Shown piece after piece: positions 7,652-16,607 of a DNA stretch of 64,000 nt. The notes beneath the pieces are model-generated. The model was not told the origin of the DNA. It did no database searches and was given only the letters and a program-made list of their open reading frames with translations. Location: NCBI RefSeq assembly GCF_000185905.1, contig NC_014918.1, forward strand, positions 361,540 through 425,539. Reading direction: 5' to 3'. The DNA is from Mesorhizobium ciceri biovar biserrulae WSM1271. Lineage in GTDB: Bacteria > Pseudomonadota > Alphaproteobacteria > Rhizobiales > Rhizobiaceae. Every line of letters starts with the position of its first letter. Position 1 is the stretch's first letter. Both the position numbers and the translations under genes were made by a program.

Positions 7652-8374
7652 ATGAGCGAAGCGTCCGCCCGCCGCAAGCCGAACGAACAGCCTGTGCTGC
7701 TCGACACCGAACTCGCCCACCTGCCGCCGGAGCTGCGCTGGCGCGAATGGATGGGCCGCGTCGAAGCGGTCATTTTTGCGGCCAGCGAACCGGTGACACG
7801 CGGTGTCCTCGCGCGGGTGGTGGGAAAAAACTGCAATCTCGAGCTGATCATCGACGACATTCGCGCCGAGCTCGCCGGCCGCCCCTACGAGCTGGTCGCG
7901 GTCGCCGGCGGCTGGCAGCACCGGACCAGACAGATCTTTGGCGACGCCATCCGCGCCGCATTCGGCACGGCAGCGGGCGAGCGGGCAAAAGAACTGTCGC
8001 AGGCGGAGGCGCTGGTTTTGATGTGCATCGCCTATTTCCAGCCGATCACGCGTGGCGAGCTGTCTTCCTTCTTCGGCAAGGAGGTGTCGCGCGACCTGAT
8101 CGGTGTGCTGCGGGGGCAGGATCTCATCGCCTCGGGGCCGCGCAGTCCGCAGCCGGGCGCGCCCTATACCTATGTGACGACCAAAAATTTTCTGTCGCAA
8201 TTCGGGCTCGACACGCTGCGCCAGCTGCCGGATTTCGAGGCGCTCGAGGACGCCGGGCTGCTGTCGAAGGAGAAGCTGCTGGCCGGGGATATACCGACCG
8301 GTCTTGTCCGGGGGGAGGGCGACTTCGAAGAGGGCGACCCAACGACTGGCGTCGTTGAGGATGAGGCGCTCTGA
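7652..8374 (+). CDS. scpB: ScpB-like segregation protein
   Basis: Homologue of ScpB, the kleisin-interacting winged-helix subunit of the SMC-ScpAB condensin, 240 residues. The core runs from MGRVEAVIFAASEPVTRGVL (first winged helix) through ELSQAEALVLMCIAYFQPIT and YVTTKNFLSQFGLDTLRQLP, the hallmark end of the second winged helix. No scpA or smc is present here, so this plasmid copy either works with chromosomal partners or acts alone with the upstream DUF1403 protein. The acidic tail after residue 215 is typical. Family assignment is firm, the plasmid role is not. Confidence 0.88.
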   Translation: MSEASARRKPNEQPVLLDTELAHLPPELRWREWMGRVEAVIFAASEPVTRGVLARVVGKNCNLELIIDDIRAELAGRPYELVAVAGGWQHRTRQIFGDAIRAAFGTAAGERAKELSQAEALVLMCIAYFQPITRGELSSFFGKEVSRDLIGVLRGQDLIASGPRSPQPGAPYTYVTTKNFLSQFGLDTLRQLPDFEALEDAGLLSKEKLLAGDIPTGLVRGEGDFEEGDPTTGVVEDEAL

Positions 8375-8412
8375 ACTGATCGGAAATCGGGTTGCTTACG
8401 ACAGCTAGCAAC

Positions 8413-8937
8413 TCAGGGCCATGATGACTGATCGGTCGGTAGCCGGTGATCGGGATCGTGAACCGCGACCTTATCACCGTCGACAAGATTGGCCGGAAAG
8501 ATCACCAGATTGGTGCCGCCGGCGTGACGCAGCGACGGAAACAGAATACCGCGAAGCCCGGTCGTAACGACCAGGTCCGCAAGCTTCCACGATGACGGTA
8601 TCTTGCTGTCGATGCGAGCGATCTGGCGCCAGGCACAATCCCATTCGTTCCAGGCACTATCCCAAACATTCGGGTCGAACCCCTGAGAAAGATCGGCGAT
8701 CTCGGAAAGCGTGATCTTGTAGGCGGCAAGGGTGGCGGGCGGGGTGATGCTGGCACCCTGCTTGTATTCCTCCAACGCTGTCTGAGGCGCGCGGGACAGG
8801 TAAACGGCTTCGACGCCGGGCCGATTGAAGCGCCCGCCATCGATCGCCGCGCCCCCACCACTGGTGGGCAGGAAGGCCCATTTGGGTGTCAGATAGCGAT
8901 GGAAGATCTCGTCCGGCCCGACGCGGGTGACCTTCAC
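8413..8937 (-). CDS. RES-domain toxin, second copy
   Basis: Second RES toxin, 174 residues, with FHRYLTPKWAFLPTSGGGAAI, the GGRFNRPGVEAVYLS motif, Glu in TALEEYKQG and the Ser in IPSSWKLADLV. It matches the family over its full length and aligns with the toxin at 4857-5375 but is clearly diverged (WDCAWRQIARID segment is specific to this subtype). Its GTG or ATG start overlaps the antitoxin stop by 4 bases. A decayed third relative of this same subtype is found at 38975-39187. Expected activity is NAD+ degradation; this is inferred from the family. Confidence 0.87.
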   Translation of the reverse strand: MKVTRVGPDEIFHRYLTPKWAFLPTSGGGAAIDGGRFNRPGVEAVYLSRAPQTALEEYKQGASITPPATLAAYKITLSEIADLSQGFDPNVWDSAWNEWDCAWRQIARIDSKIPSSWKLADLVVTTGLRGILFPSLRHAGGTNLVIFPANLVDGDKVAVHDPDHRLPTDQSSWP

Positions 8938-9320
8938 CCGCGCGCCCCGTTCTCGAGATCCCGGATGAAGGCCAGCACTGCTTCGACCTGGCCGCCCGCG
9001 ACGAGTTCGGCCGCCGTGCGATGGCCATAGTCGGCGATCGGCTCATTGCGATACCAGTAGATCGCCTTGTCGACGTCGCCGGTGAGTTCCGTTGCGGCCG
9101 AAATCACCTTCACCATCTCGCGCATCCGACCCTGCAGTCGCTCCGACGACGGGTTACGGAGCGTGTTGCGGTGGACGCCGGTCAACTGCGCCAAGTTGGC
9201 CACCTTCACGCCCAGCGCCTGCGACAGGCGCTTCGGCGAGATATAAGGCGTGCGCGGCTCCTGCAGGCTGTCGACAAAACCTGAGACCACTTTCGATTGT
9301 GCGAGCTGTGCGTGGGTCAT
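8934..9320 (-). CDS. Xre/MbcA/ParS-type antitoxin, second copy
   Basis: Antitoxin of 128 residues paired with the RES toxin at 8413-8937. Central helix-turn-helix: VKVANLAQLTGVHRNTLRN; C-terminal toxin-binding region: AIYWYRNEPIADYGHRTAAE then VEAVLAFIRDLENGARG. GGAG lies seven bases before the ATG. Upstream, GTGC motifs are repeated around an AT-rich -10-like stretch (about 9345-9365), a likely autoregulated promoter. The unit faces the first RES/Xre pair, so the recombinase-DUF1403-scpB block is enclosed by two addiction modules. Confidence 0.85.
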   Translation of the reverse strand: MTHAQLAQSKVVSGFVDSLQEPRTPYISPKRLSQALGVKVANLAQLTGVHRNTLRNPSSERLQGRMREMVKVISAATELTGDVDKAIYWYRNEPIADYGHRTAAELVAGGQVEAVLAFIRDLENGARG

Positions 9321-9465
9321 GACAAATCTCCGACCTCTCTCTTACGCACAATATATGCACATTCCTAGGCATAGCAAGTGAACAGAGCCCGACGCCATTT
9401 CCAGCGCACTGCTTGTGCTTCCCCATCCTCGTAGCGGATGATAGCTAGCTGTGAGCTAGCGGCAG

Positions 9466-9526
9466 CAATGCGCCTCATTACCGCCGTACAAGCCAACATC
9501 GATATAGACCGAAAGCGGACGTGGGA
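9466..9526. repeat. Short dispersed repeat, copy 1
   Basis: This stretch shares an 18-base identity (beginning GCGGCAGCAATGCGCCT) and a later 13-base identity (CCGAAAGCGGACG) with 39207-39280, with diverged sequence of similar length between. Both copies lie beside RES toxin genes or remnants. It may be an old mobile or recombination element. Confidence 0.4.
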
Positions 9527-9584
9527 AATCAGCAGCTCTCAAGGCGCACCGGCGCGCTGCTTGATGGTCGATTCGAGCCCGGCG

Positions 9585-10515
9585 TCATCCTTTTGAAAGC
9601 GGCAAGGTTGGAAGCCCAAGCTCGCGCAAGAATGTGTTGTGCTTCGCTGTCGCTGCGCGAAACTGCTTCTGACCAAGTCTTCATTGGCGGCTATTAGATC
9701 GATTTCGAGCTCATCCTCAGCCGTTCTGATGTAGCGGGAAATATTGAGGTTGTGACCCTCGTCGGCGATACGATCGATGCTGACGCGCTTGGAATAGGTC
9801 CTCCTCCTTACGGAACTTGTAGGTTTCGATGATCTTGCCGATATGGTCCGTTGTCCCGTTCTTGCCATCCCCTAATTTGTTCTGACGCTTGTCCTTCAAA
9901 AAGTGCTCGGCTGCGTTGATGAAGAGAACATCGTCGGGCTTCTTACACTTCTTCAGAACAAGGATGCAGACCGGGATACCCGTCGAATAGAACAGGTTGG
10001 CGGGCAGTCCGATGACGGCGTCGATGTGACCGTCCTTCAGCAGCTTGGTTCGAATGCGCTCTTCCGCCTCACCTCTGAACAGCACCCCGTGGGGGAGGAT
10101 GATGGCCATTACGCCTTCATCCTTCAGGTAGTGGAAACCGTGCAACAGGAAGGCAAAGTCCGCGGCCGACTTGGGCGCCAGCCCATAGTTCTTGAACCGC
10201 ACATCGTCGCCCATCGCCTCAGTCGGATCCCAGCGCAAACTGAAGGGCGGGTTGGCCACAAATGGCATCGAAGGAAGGCTTCTTTGCAGGATTCAATTCG
10301 CGCAGGATGTCCCAGTCATTGGAAAGCGTATCGCCGTGGTAGATCTCGAATTCAGTGTCCTTCACGCCATGCAGCAGCATGTTCATGCGCGCGAGGTTGT
10401 AGGTGGTGATGTTCTTTTCCTGCCCGTAGATTCTGCCGATGCCGTGCGGCCCCATGCGCTTGCGCACGTTCAGCAGCAGCGAGCCGGAGCCGCACGCGAA
10501 GTCGAGGCGCAGATC
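9585..10515 (-). pseudogene. hsdM: Type I restriction-modification methylase (HsdM) remnant
   Basis: The minus strand encodes in broken frames the core of an N6-adenine methyltransferase: motif I DFACGSGSLLLN near 10505-10470, then LARMNMLLHGVKD, motif IV NPPFS (frame change near 10255), the segment GVMAIILPHGVLFRGEAEE, then a further frame change near 9800 leading to YSKRVSIDRIADEGHNLNISRYI, and a last one leading to HNTFLRELGLPTLPL and a stop at 9585-9587. The N-terminal half of the usual HsdM is missing and no hsdR or hsdS is present, so the system is dead here. Confidence 0.85.
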
Positions 10516-10660
10516 ACCCGGTCTCTCTGGAGCGAATATTCGCCAAACCGGAAGCCGCCGGCAGAGCCGGCTCGTGGCGTTGTTGAAAGGGGCGTAGGCA
10601 TTGTGCGGACAGAGCTCTGACGGGTGGCGTCAGCTCTGCCTGCCACTATTTTCACCTTGG

Positions 10661-10840
10661 TCGATAATTAGCACAACAGAATATGTGGCCAGCCGGCAAC
10701 AAGCCGGCCAGCAATCTATTGCTTACCCACAAACCGACGAACAGTCGTCATATGACGACTGTTCGGTCCACGGCCTTGGCCGCAGTCTCCGCCGCATTCG
10801 AGAATTCGACGGGAACTGAGCGTGATGGCAAGAATGATCG
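10661..10840 (+). repeat. Adhesin leader cassette, copy A (autotransporter)
   Basis: This interval aligns with 19809-19996 upstream of the YadA-like gene. Shared blocks in order: TCGATAATTAGCA with GAATATGTG and CGGCAACAA shortly after, the long palindrome, CGCCTTG-like and CTCTCC/TCTCCG segments, and the sequence TGGCAAGAATGATC across the start codons. The two intervals have nearly the same length (about 165-170 bases to the start). It appears to be a common promoter and leader. Confidence 0.7.
10738..10765. promoter_or_regulatory. Perfect 28-bp palindrome, operator candidate A
   Basis: The half-site CGAACAGTCGTCAT is followed directly by its exact reverse complement, giving a gapless 28-bp palindrome about 60 bases before the autotransporter start. 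Copies with one and five differences in the 26-base core occur at 19889-19914 and 17323-17348. Symmetry of this length suggests a dimeric regulator; the two LuxR-type proteins encoded between the copies are the obvious candidates. Confidence 0.7.
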
Positions 10841-13800
10841 GGCACAGGCAGGCTGTTCTTTCGCCTTCGATTCCGGGAAAGGCTTCCACGAATTCGGCTT
10901 TGCGGTGGAAGCTGCGTTCTCAAGTGAGCCGGCTTGCACTGCGATCCGCTGTTGGCGTTGCCGCAGCTGCGGGCGCGACCCTGCTGGCACCGGGACAGGC
11001 CTGGTCGGCTTGCTTCGTTGTTGGCGCCACGATCCAATGCGACAATACCACCACCATCGACACGACGTATCCTGATAACCCGCCCAATGACCGAGCTTAC
11101 TCTGGTGCCATCGCAACACCGATCATCCTCAACATCGATGCAGGAACGACGGTAAGCGGCAATGGCCTCGCAGTTTCCAACACTGGCGCCGGTGGTCTCA
11201 ACGTCACCAACAATGGCACGATCAGCATTGATGCCGGCAACATGCCAACAGCTGGCGGCACCGCGGCGCTCTCGCTCTCGGCAGCCGGCGGCGTGATCAC
11301 CTACACGGGTGGGAGCATCATCAACAACGGCACCGGCAATGCCTTCGATGCGGCGCAGACGGGAGGTGCCGGTTCGGTCGACATCAACATCGCCGCAAGT
11401 GTCTCTGCGGCAACAGGCGAAGGCATCACCGTCCGCGACGTAGCGACCAGCACCGGCGTTTCGGTCAAGACCAACAATGTCAGCGCGCTGGCGTTTGGCA
11501 AGGACGCGATCGATGCGCAGAGCCAGTCGCTGACCGGCAACATCGCGGTGACCGCCAATGGCGACCTTCAGGCGGGTAACGCCGGTTTGGTGGCGGTGAT
11601 CGTTCCAGGTGCGGCAACCGGCAATATCGAGGTGACCACCAACGGGTCGATTGACGCCCGGTTCGGCATCGACGCCGAGAATCTCGGCACGGGCAGGACG
11701 ACGGTGGTCGCAGGGGGTCCAATTGCCGCGACCACCGGCAACGGCATCTTTGCCGCATCGGTCGGCAGCCATGTAATAGTGGCAGCGCGCGATGTCACCG
11801 CCACCGGCAACACGGCGATCGTAGCCTGGCACGCCGGAGCTGGCGCGGGCGCGGTTGACATGAGCGCGAACAATGTCTCCGGCACGACGGGCATCGTGGC
11901 CACCAACAATGGCACGGGCACGGTTGGCGTCACTGCCACCGGCACGATCACCGGCACCCTCGCCGAGGGTATTGTGGCGACCGGTAACAATGCAGTGAGC
12001 GTAAGCGTCCTCGAGGCAGTGACCGGGGCGACCAACGGCCTGACCCTGATCGGCGGGACCGGCGGCGGCGGCGACATCTCGGTGACCGGCGTCGGCGGCT
12101 TCGTCGGCGGGACCGGCGACGCGGCGAACATCCTCAACAACGGCGCCGGCACCCTCACGGTCGACATTGCGGGCGCGAGCAACTCCACCGGCGGCCATGG
12201 CATCTACGTTCGCGATACAGCCCTTGGCGGCGACATTGGCGTCACCACAGGTGCCGTGAGCGCGCTGGCCGGAACCGCAATCGACGTGCAGACCCGGTCG
12301 GAGACCAGCAATCTCGACGTGACGGCCAACGGCGCAATCGATGGCCGCAGCGGGATTTCCGCCGTAAACTTGGGCGGGGGCACGCTCACGGTGACGGCGG
12401 CTGGTCCGGTCACCGCGACTGGCGGCGGCAGTGGCGGCATCTTTGCGCAGGGCAGTGGCGGCAATATCAAGGTGACTGCGGGCGACGTCACCGCCACCGG
12501 GTTTGCAGGCATCACCGCCCAAATGGTCTTCGCAGCGACTGCGGCCACGGTCGATGTGACCACAGGCAATGTCTCTGGCACGAGGGGCATCGCCGCGACC
12601 ACTGGCGGCACGGGCGCGATCACCGTCACCACGGCCGGCATGATCACCGGCACCCTCTCCGAGGGCATTCTGGCGGCCGGCGGCGGCGCAGTGACAGTGA
12701 ATGCCGCCAACACGGTGACCGGCGCGACCGATGGCCTGGAGCTGATCGCCGGCACCGGCGGCGCTGGCGATATCTTGGTCACCGGCGCCGGCGGTTTCGC
12801 CGGCGGCAGCGGCGATGCAGCCAACATCCTCAACAATGGTTCCGGCACGGTCAGCGTCAACATCTCAGGCGCCAGCAGCTCGATGGCAGGCAAAGGCATT
12901 GTGGTGCGCGATACCGCCGCAGGCGGCGCCATCACTGTCACCACCGGCGCGGTAACGGCGCTGGCCGGCAGCAAGGACGCCATCGATATCCAGGCGCAGT
13001 CGACGACCGGCAATGTCACGGCGCTGGCGAACGGCGACATTAAGTCGGGCAATGCCGGCATCGTCACCGCGATCTTCCCAGCTGCCGCAACTGGCAACAT
13101 CAACGTGACGGCCAATGGTGCCATCGGCGCACGATTCGGCGTCGACGCGGAGAACTTAGGCTCCGGCTCGACGACGGTGAAGACGGTCGGTCCGGTAACC
13201 GCGACGTCGGGCAATGGTGTCTACGCGCGCACCACCGGCGGCAGTGTGTTGGTGAACGCCGGCGCGGTGTCCTCAACGGGCAATACGGCGATCATCGCGC
13301 GTCAGACCAACGCGGCGGGCGCCGGCACAGTTGGTGTGACGACCACCGGCGCGGTGTCGGGCCTGACCGGCATCGAAGCGACTAATAGCGGCACCGGCAC
13401 GGTCACGGTGACTGCCAACAGCGCGGTCACCGGCACTGCCGCCGAAGGCATCAAGGCAACCGGCGCCGGCGTGGTGAACGTCAATGTTGCCGGCACGGCC
13501 AGCGGCGTAGCGCGCGGTGTGACGGTGACGGGTTCCAGCGGCACCATCACCAATACGTCGGTTGGTACGATCCGCAACAGCTCCGGGCTGCTGACCGACT
13601 CAGCGCTCGTGGCCACCGGCGGGCCGTTCGTCCTTGCCAACGCAGGTTTCATCACCGGTACGGTGACCTTTGGCGCTGCTGCTGACACATTCAACAACAA
13701 CGGCACTTGGCGCACGGCGGGCGGCACCAGCGATTTCGGCGGCGGCGGCGGCGGCGACACGATGACCAATGGTCCCGGGAGCATCGTCGATGCTGCCGGA

Positions 13801-15336
13801 GTGGGCGGTATCGCGACAACCAACTTCACCAACCTGGCGATGTTCGTGAATCAAGGCCGCACGACGGTGGTCAACGGCTTCGCCGGCGATGTGCTCAACA
13901 CGAGCGGCAATGCGCAGTTCGATGGAAGCTCGATCTATGCGGTCGATATCGGGGGCCTCAATCAATCGGACAAGTTTGTCTCGACTGGCACGACGACGCT
14001 GGCTGCCGGTTCCACTCTTGAAGTCCATATGGTGGGCAACCTGCAAGTCGGCGCGCAATACAAGGTGCTCACCGCCGACGGCGGCTTGACCGGCGAATTC
14101 GGTTCGGTGACCGGCGTCACCAATACCGCATTCCTGTCGGTGACCGACACCTACGACGCCAACAACGCCTATCTCGACGTGGCCAAGGTGCGTGACTTCG
14201 CCGATGCCGGGCTGACGCCGAACCAGATCGCCACGGGCGAAGGGCTGGACAGGCTGACTAGCGGGGCTGTGTTCGGCGCCGTCGCCGGGTTGGCCACCGA
14301 TGCCGAGGCACGCACTGTCTTCGACCAGCTGTCTGGCGAAATCCATGCCTCGGCCAAGGGCATGCTGGTCGAGGACAGCCGCTTCGTCCGCGATGCCGCG
14401 ACCAGCCGTGTCCGCGCCGCCTTCGGCGATGTTGGCACCGCAGCACTTCCCGTCATGGCCTATGGCGAGGGTGGCCCCGAGATGGTCGCCGCCGACACCG
14501 ATCGCTTTGCCGTCTGGGGCCAGGCTTTCGGGTCCTGGGGCAACACCGACAGCGACGGCAACGCCGCCGCTTTCGATCGTTCGACGGGGGGCCTGCTGGC
14601 GGGCGCCGACACGCTGGTGGGCGGCTGGCGTGTCGGTCTGCTTGGCGGTTACAGCCATGCGAACTTCGATGCCGATGATCGCAGCTCCAGGGGCGACGCC
14701 GACAACTCCCATCTCGGTCTCTATGGCGGCACCAACTGGGGCGCCATCGCTTTCCGAACCGGTGCGGCCTACAGCTGGAGCAGCCTGTCGACAAAACGCT
14801 CGGTCGCCTTCAACGGATTTGCCGATCAACTTTCGGCCGACTATGACGCCGGCACCGCGCAGATCTTCGGCGAACTTGCCTACAAGGTCGGTAGCAGCGG
14901 GCCCGATGCCGAGGGCTTCAAGTTCGAGCCCTTCGTCAATCTCGCCTATGTCAGCGTGCACACCGACGGCTTTACCGAAAAGGGCGGCGCGGCAGCGTTG
15001 ACCAGCGCGGGTTCCACCACCGACGCCACCTTCACCACGCTCGGCCTGCGCGGCTCGACCGGTTTTGCGCTCGGCAACATCAATGCGACAGCGCGCGGCA
15101 TGCTCGGCTGGCGGCACGCTTTCGGCGATACCACGCCGCTGTCGACGGTCGCCTTTGCCGGCAGCGATGCCTTCACCATCGCCGGCGTGCCGATCGCCAC
15201 GGACAGCGCCGTGATCGAGGCCGGCATCGACCTCAAAATGTCGGCCAATGCGACGCTCGCCCTGTCCTATTCGGGACAGTTCGGCGGTGGCGCTGTCGAC
15301 AATGGCGCTAAGCTCGATCTCGCGGTGAAATTCTGA
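10825..15336 (+). CDS. Large classical (type Va) autotransporter adhesin
   Basis: Surface protein of about 1503 residues. The long N-terminal signal region (basic segment, hydrophobic AVGVAAAAGATLLAPGQAWSA) is followed by a passenger built of beta-helix-like repeats rich in Gly, Thr, Asn and Ala, with about three long internal repeats (11316-13560). Around residue 1100 a pertactin-like linker (QVGAQYKVLTADGGLTGEFG) precedes the C-terminal beta-barrel (about 1230-1503; VWGQAFGSWG, LLGGYSHANF, GLYGGTNWG), ending in Phe as outer-membrane barrels do. No protease triad is evident, so adhesion is the likely role. The start at 10825 (GTG at 10822 also possible) is supported by the same MARMI start in the YadA-like gene. 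Confidence 0.92.
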   Translation: MARMIGHRQAVLSPSIPGKASTNSALRWKLRSQVSRLALRSAVGVAAAAGATLLAPGQAWSACFVVGATIQCDNTTTIDTTYPDNPPNDRAYSGAIATPIILNIDAGTTVSGNGLAVSNTGAGGLNVTNNGTISIDAGNMPTAGGTAALSLSAAGGVITYTGGSIINNGTGNAFDAAQTGGAGSVDINIAASVSAATGEGITVRDVATSTGVSVKTNNVSALAFGKDAIDAQSQSLTGNIAVTANGDLQAGNAGLVAVIVPGAATGNIEVTTNGSIDARFGIDAENLGTGRTTVVAGGPIAATTGNGIFAASVGSHVIVAARDVTATGNTAIVAWHAGAGAGAVDMSANNVSGTTGIVATNNGTGTVGVTATGTITGTLAEGIVATGNNAVSVSVLEAVTGATNGLTLIGGTGGGGDISVTGVGGFVGGTGDAANILNNGAGTLTVDIAGASNSTGGHGIYVRDTALGGDIGVTTGAVSALAGTAIDVQTRSETSNLDVTANGAIDGRSGISAVNLGGGTLTVTAAGPVTATGGGSGGIFAQGSGGNIKVTAGDVTATGFAGITAQMVFAATAATVDVTTGNVSGTRGIAATTGGTGAITVTTAGMITGTLSEGILAAGGGAVTVNAANTVTGATDGLELIAGTGGAGDILVTGAGGFAGGSGDAANILNNGSGTVSVNISGASSSMAGKGIVVRDTAAGGAITVTTGAVTALAGSKDAIDIQAQSTTGNVTALANGDIKSGNAGIVTAIFPAAATGNINVTANGAIGARFGVDAENLGSGSTTVKTVGPVTATSGNGVYARTTGGSVLVNAGAVSSTGNTAIIARQTNAAGAGTVGVTTTGAVSGLTGIEATNSGTGTVTVTANSAVTGTAAEGIKATGAGVVNVNVAGTASGVARGVTVTGSSGTITNTSVGTIRNSSGLLTDSALVATGGPFVLANAGFITGTVTFGAAADTFNNNGTWRTAGGTSDFGGGGGGDTMTNGPGSIVDAAGVGGIATTNFTNLAMFVNQGRTTVVNGFAGDVLNTSGNAQFDGSSIYAVDIGGLNQSDKFVSTGTTTLAAGSTLEVHMVGNLQVGAQYKVLTADGGLTGEFGSVTGVTNTAFLSVTDTYDANNAYLDVAKVRDFADAGLTPNQIATGEGLDRLTSGAVFGAVAGLATDAEARTVFDQLSGEIHASAKGMLVEDSRFVRDAATSRVRAAFGDVGTAALPVMAYGEGGPEMVAADTDRFAVWGQAFGSWGNTDSDGNAAAFDRSTGGLLAGADTLVGGWRVGLLGGYSHANFDADDRSSRGDADNSHLGLYGGTNWGAIAFRTGAAYSWSSLSTKRSVAFNGFADQLSADYDAGTAQIFGELAYKVGSSGPDAEGFKFEPFVNLAYVSVHTDGFTEKGGAAALTSAGSTTDATFTTLGLRGSTGFALGNINATARGMLGWRHAFGDTTPLSTVAFAGSDAFTIAGVPIATDSAVIEAGIDLKMSANATLALSYSGQFGGGAVDNGAKLDLAVKF
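11316..13560 (+). repeat. Three long tandem repeats in the autotransporter passenger
   Basis: Protein-level repeats of roughly 230-270 residues begin at SIINNGTGNAFDA, ANILNNGAGTLTVDIAGASN and ANILNNGSGTVSVNISGASS (DNA about 11316, 12127 and 12826). Each contains GITVRD/GIYVRD/GIVVRD, a GAVSALAG/GAVTALAG block, a TGNxxVTANG block and an ITGTLxEGIxA block. They likely arose by duplication and could recombine to change passenger length. Confidence 0.75.
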
Positions 15337-15410
15337 CGGCGAGAGGTGGCGATCATCAGGAAGCGCCGTCACCTTGGTTGCAAGATTAGCCAGAGACTGA
15401 TGGAGGCAGC

Positions 15411-16457
15411 ATGGTCAAGTCGATGGGCGATTTCCACACGAAGCATGAAAGCGGCTTTACGCCAACAGAGGGGTGTAAACTGCCGTTCGACGCGGACATT
15501 CTGGAAGGTGAGGCCAAGGCGCGAAAGCAATTGCTTGGCCATCAGAACGCTTTCCTTTCCAAGCCCAAACGGTCCGCCAAAGACGTCGACGATCTGATCG
15601 AACAGATGGTCGCGTTCGACAAGATCCGGTCCGGGCACTATTGGCGAGAATATCGAACGGATCTGATCGCGCGGAACGTGCGTTCGGCGGTTGGCGAAGC
15701 AGGATCCATGCTTGATCTGGGCAAGTTGTCGCCACGACCGGCGACCAGCACAGTCATGATACCGCGCCTCAAATTGCCGGACTTCGACCCCGTTCCTTTT
15801 GGTCCGGTCGAACGGGGGGAGCGACAGATCATCGACCTGAGCTCGGTGGCTCGAGGAACCTACTTCGACAAGTGGTTCAACTACAATGGGCGCTGGACGC
15901 TCACCCAACTCTTCGATCACGCCGTGACTGATCCGGTACCCCTGTCAATGGATTTCGTCAGCGCCAACAATTTGGACCCATACGATGCGGATGGCCTGTG
16001 GGCTGCGAGCGAAACCGGCGTCTGGTTCACCTATGTGCCTGATATCGACGGCTACGTAACGCTTTTCTGGCTATCGGACCCACTTACCTATCGCCTGTTC
16101 ACACAATACTCTCCGCGCGACGCGGACGGTTGGGCGAATGGTTGGCTCTCGGTGGAAGGGGTTGTCGGCATCTGGACACAAAATTCATTCGCAGGGCGCG
16201 ACTATGTCGAGATAGCGAGCAGCAACGGCAATGCGCATGACACGCTGCAGGCAACCGGCGTCCTTTTCATTCACAACAGCACATACCCCGTCCAAGCCGG
16301 GAAACCGGTCAATGTGCTGATCGGAACGCGGTCGAACATATTTGGTGTCTGCGACGGAACTGGGATTAATTTCGGAGCGGGCGTTGTCGCGCGGATTGAC
16401 CAGCCCATCTCCGTCTTCACACGAGCGGACCGGGAGCCATATTCGCCGTTCTATTAA
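15411..16457 (+). CDS. Protein of unknown function downstream of the autotransporter
   Basis: Encodes 348 residues; GGAGG lies a few bases before the ATG. I do not recognise a family. No signal peptide or membrane segment is visible. The N-terminal 110 residues are charged and helical-looking (EAKARKQLLGHQNAF, DVDDLIEQMVAFDKIRS), while the C-terminal 220 residues are aromatic and beta-rich (GRWTLTQLFDHAVT, WFTYVPDIDGYVTLFWLSD, GVVARIDQPISVF). It begins 75 bases after the autotransporter stop on the same strand and may be co-transcribed. A structural, possibly carbohydrate- or surface-binding protein is a guess only. Confidence 0.65.
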   Translation: MVKSMGDFHTKHESGFTPTEGCKLPFDADILEGEAKARKQLLGHQNAFLSKPKRSAKDVDDLIEQMVAFDKIRSGHYWREYRTDLIARNVRSAVGEAGSMLDLGKLSPRPATSTVMIPRLKLPDFDPVPFGPVERGERQIIDLSSVARGTYFDKWFNYNGRWTLTQLFDHAVTDPVPLSMDFVSANNLDPYDADGLWAASETGVWFTYVPDIDGYVTLFWLSDPLTYRLFTQYSPRDADGWANGWLSVEGVVGIWTQNSFAGRDYVEIASSNGNAHDTLQATGVLFIHNSTYPVQAGKPVNVLIGTRSNIFGVCDGTGINFGAGVVARIDQPISVFTRADREPYSPFY

Positions 16458-16607
16458 ACCGCGCAGGCGAGCCGATCTTCGGGGACTGGAGATCGTCGGG
16501 AGTGCGTCGCTAATCGCCGATGGCGCGAGTGCGGCCCGGTCGTCGCTTGCCGTCCTAGCAAATTGCAGTGAGCGCGACCCTGTCCAGTCCAGACACCGCT
16601 ACATGTT

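Noticed and set aside
10723..12522. 599-codon open frame on the minus strand opposite the autotransporter
   Set aside because: It mirrors GC-rich repeat codons of the passenger, has low-complexity composition and no family resemblance or ribosome site. The plus-strand gene has a signal region and a barrel.
13600..15372. 590-codon open frame on the minus strand opposite the autotransporter end
   Set aside because: Antisense shadow of the beta-barrel coding sequence; composition is irregular and no domain is seen.
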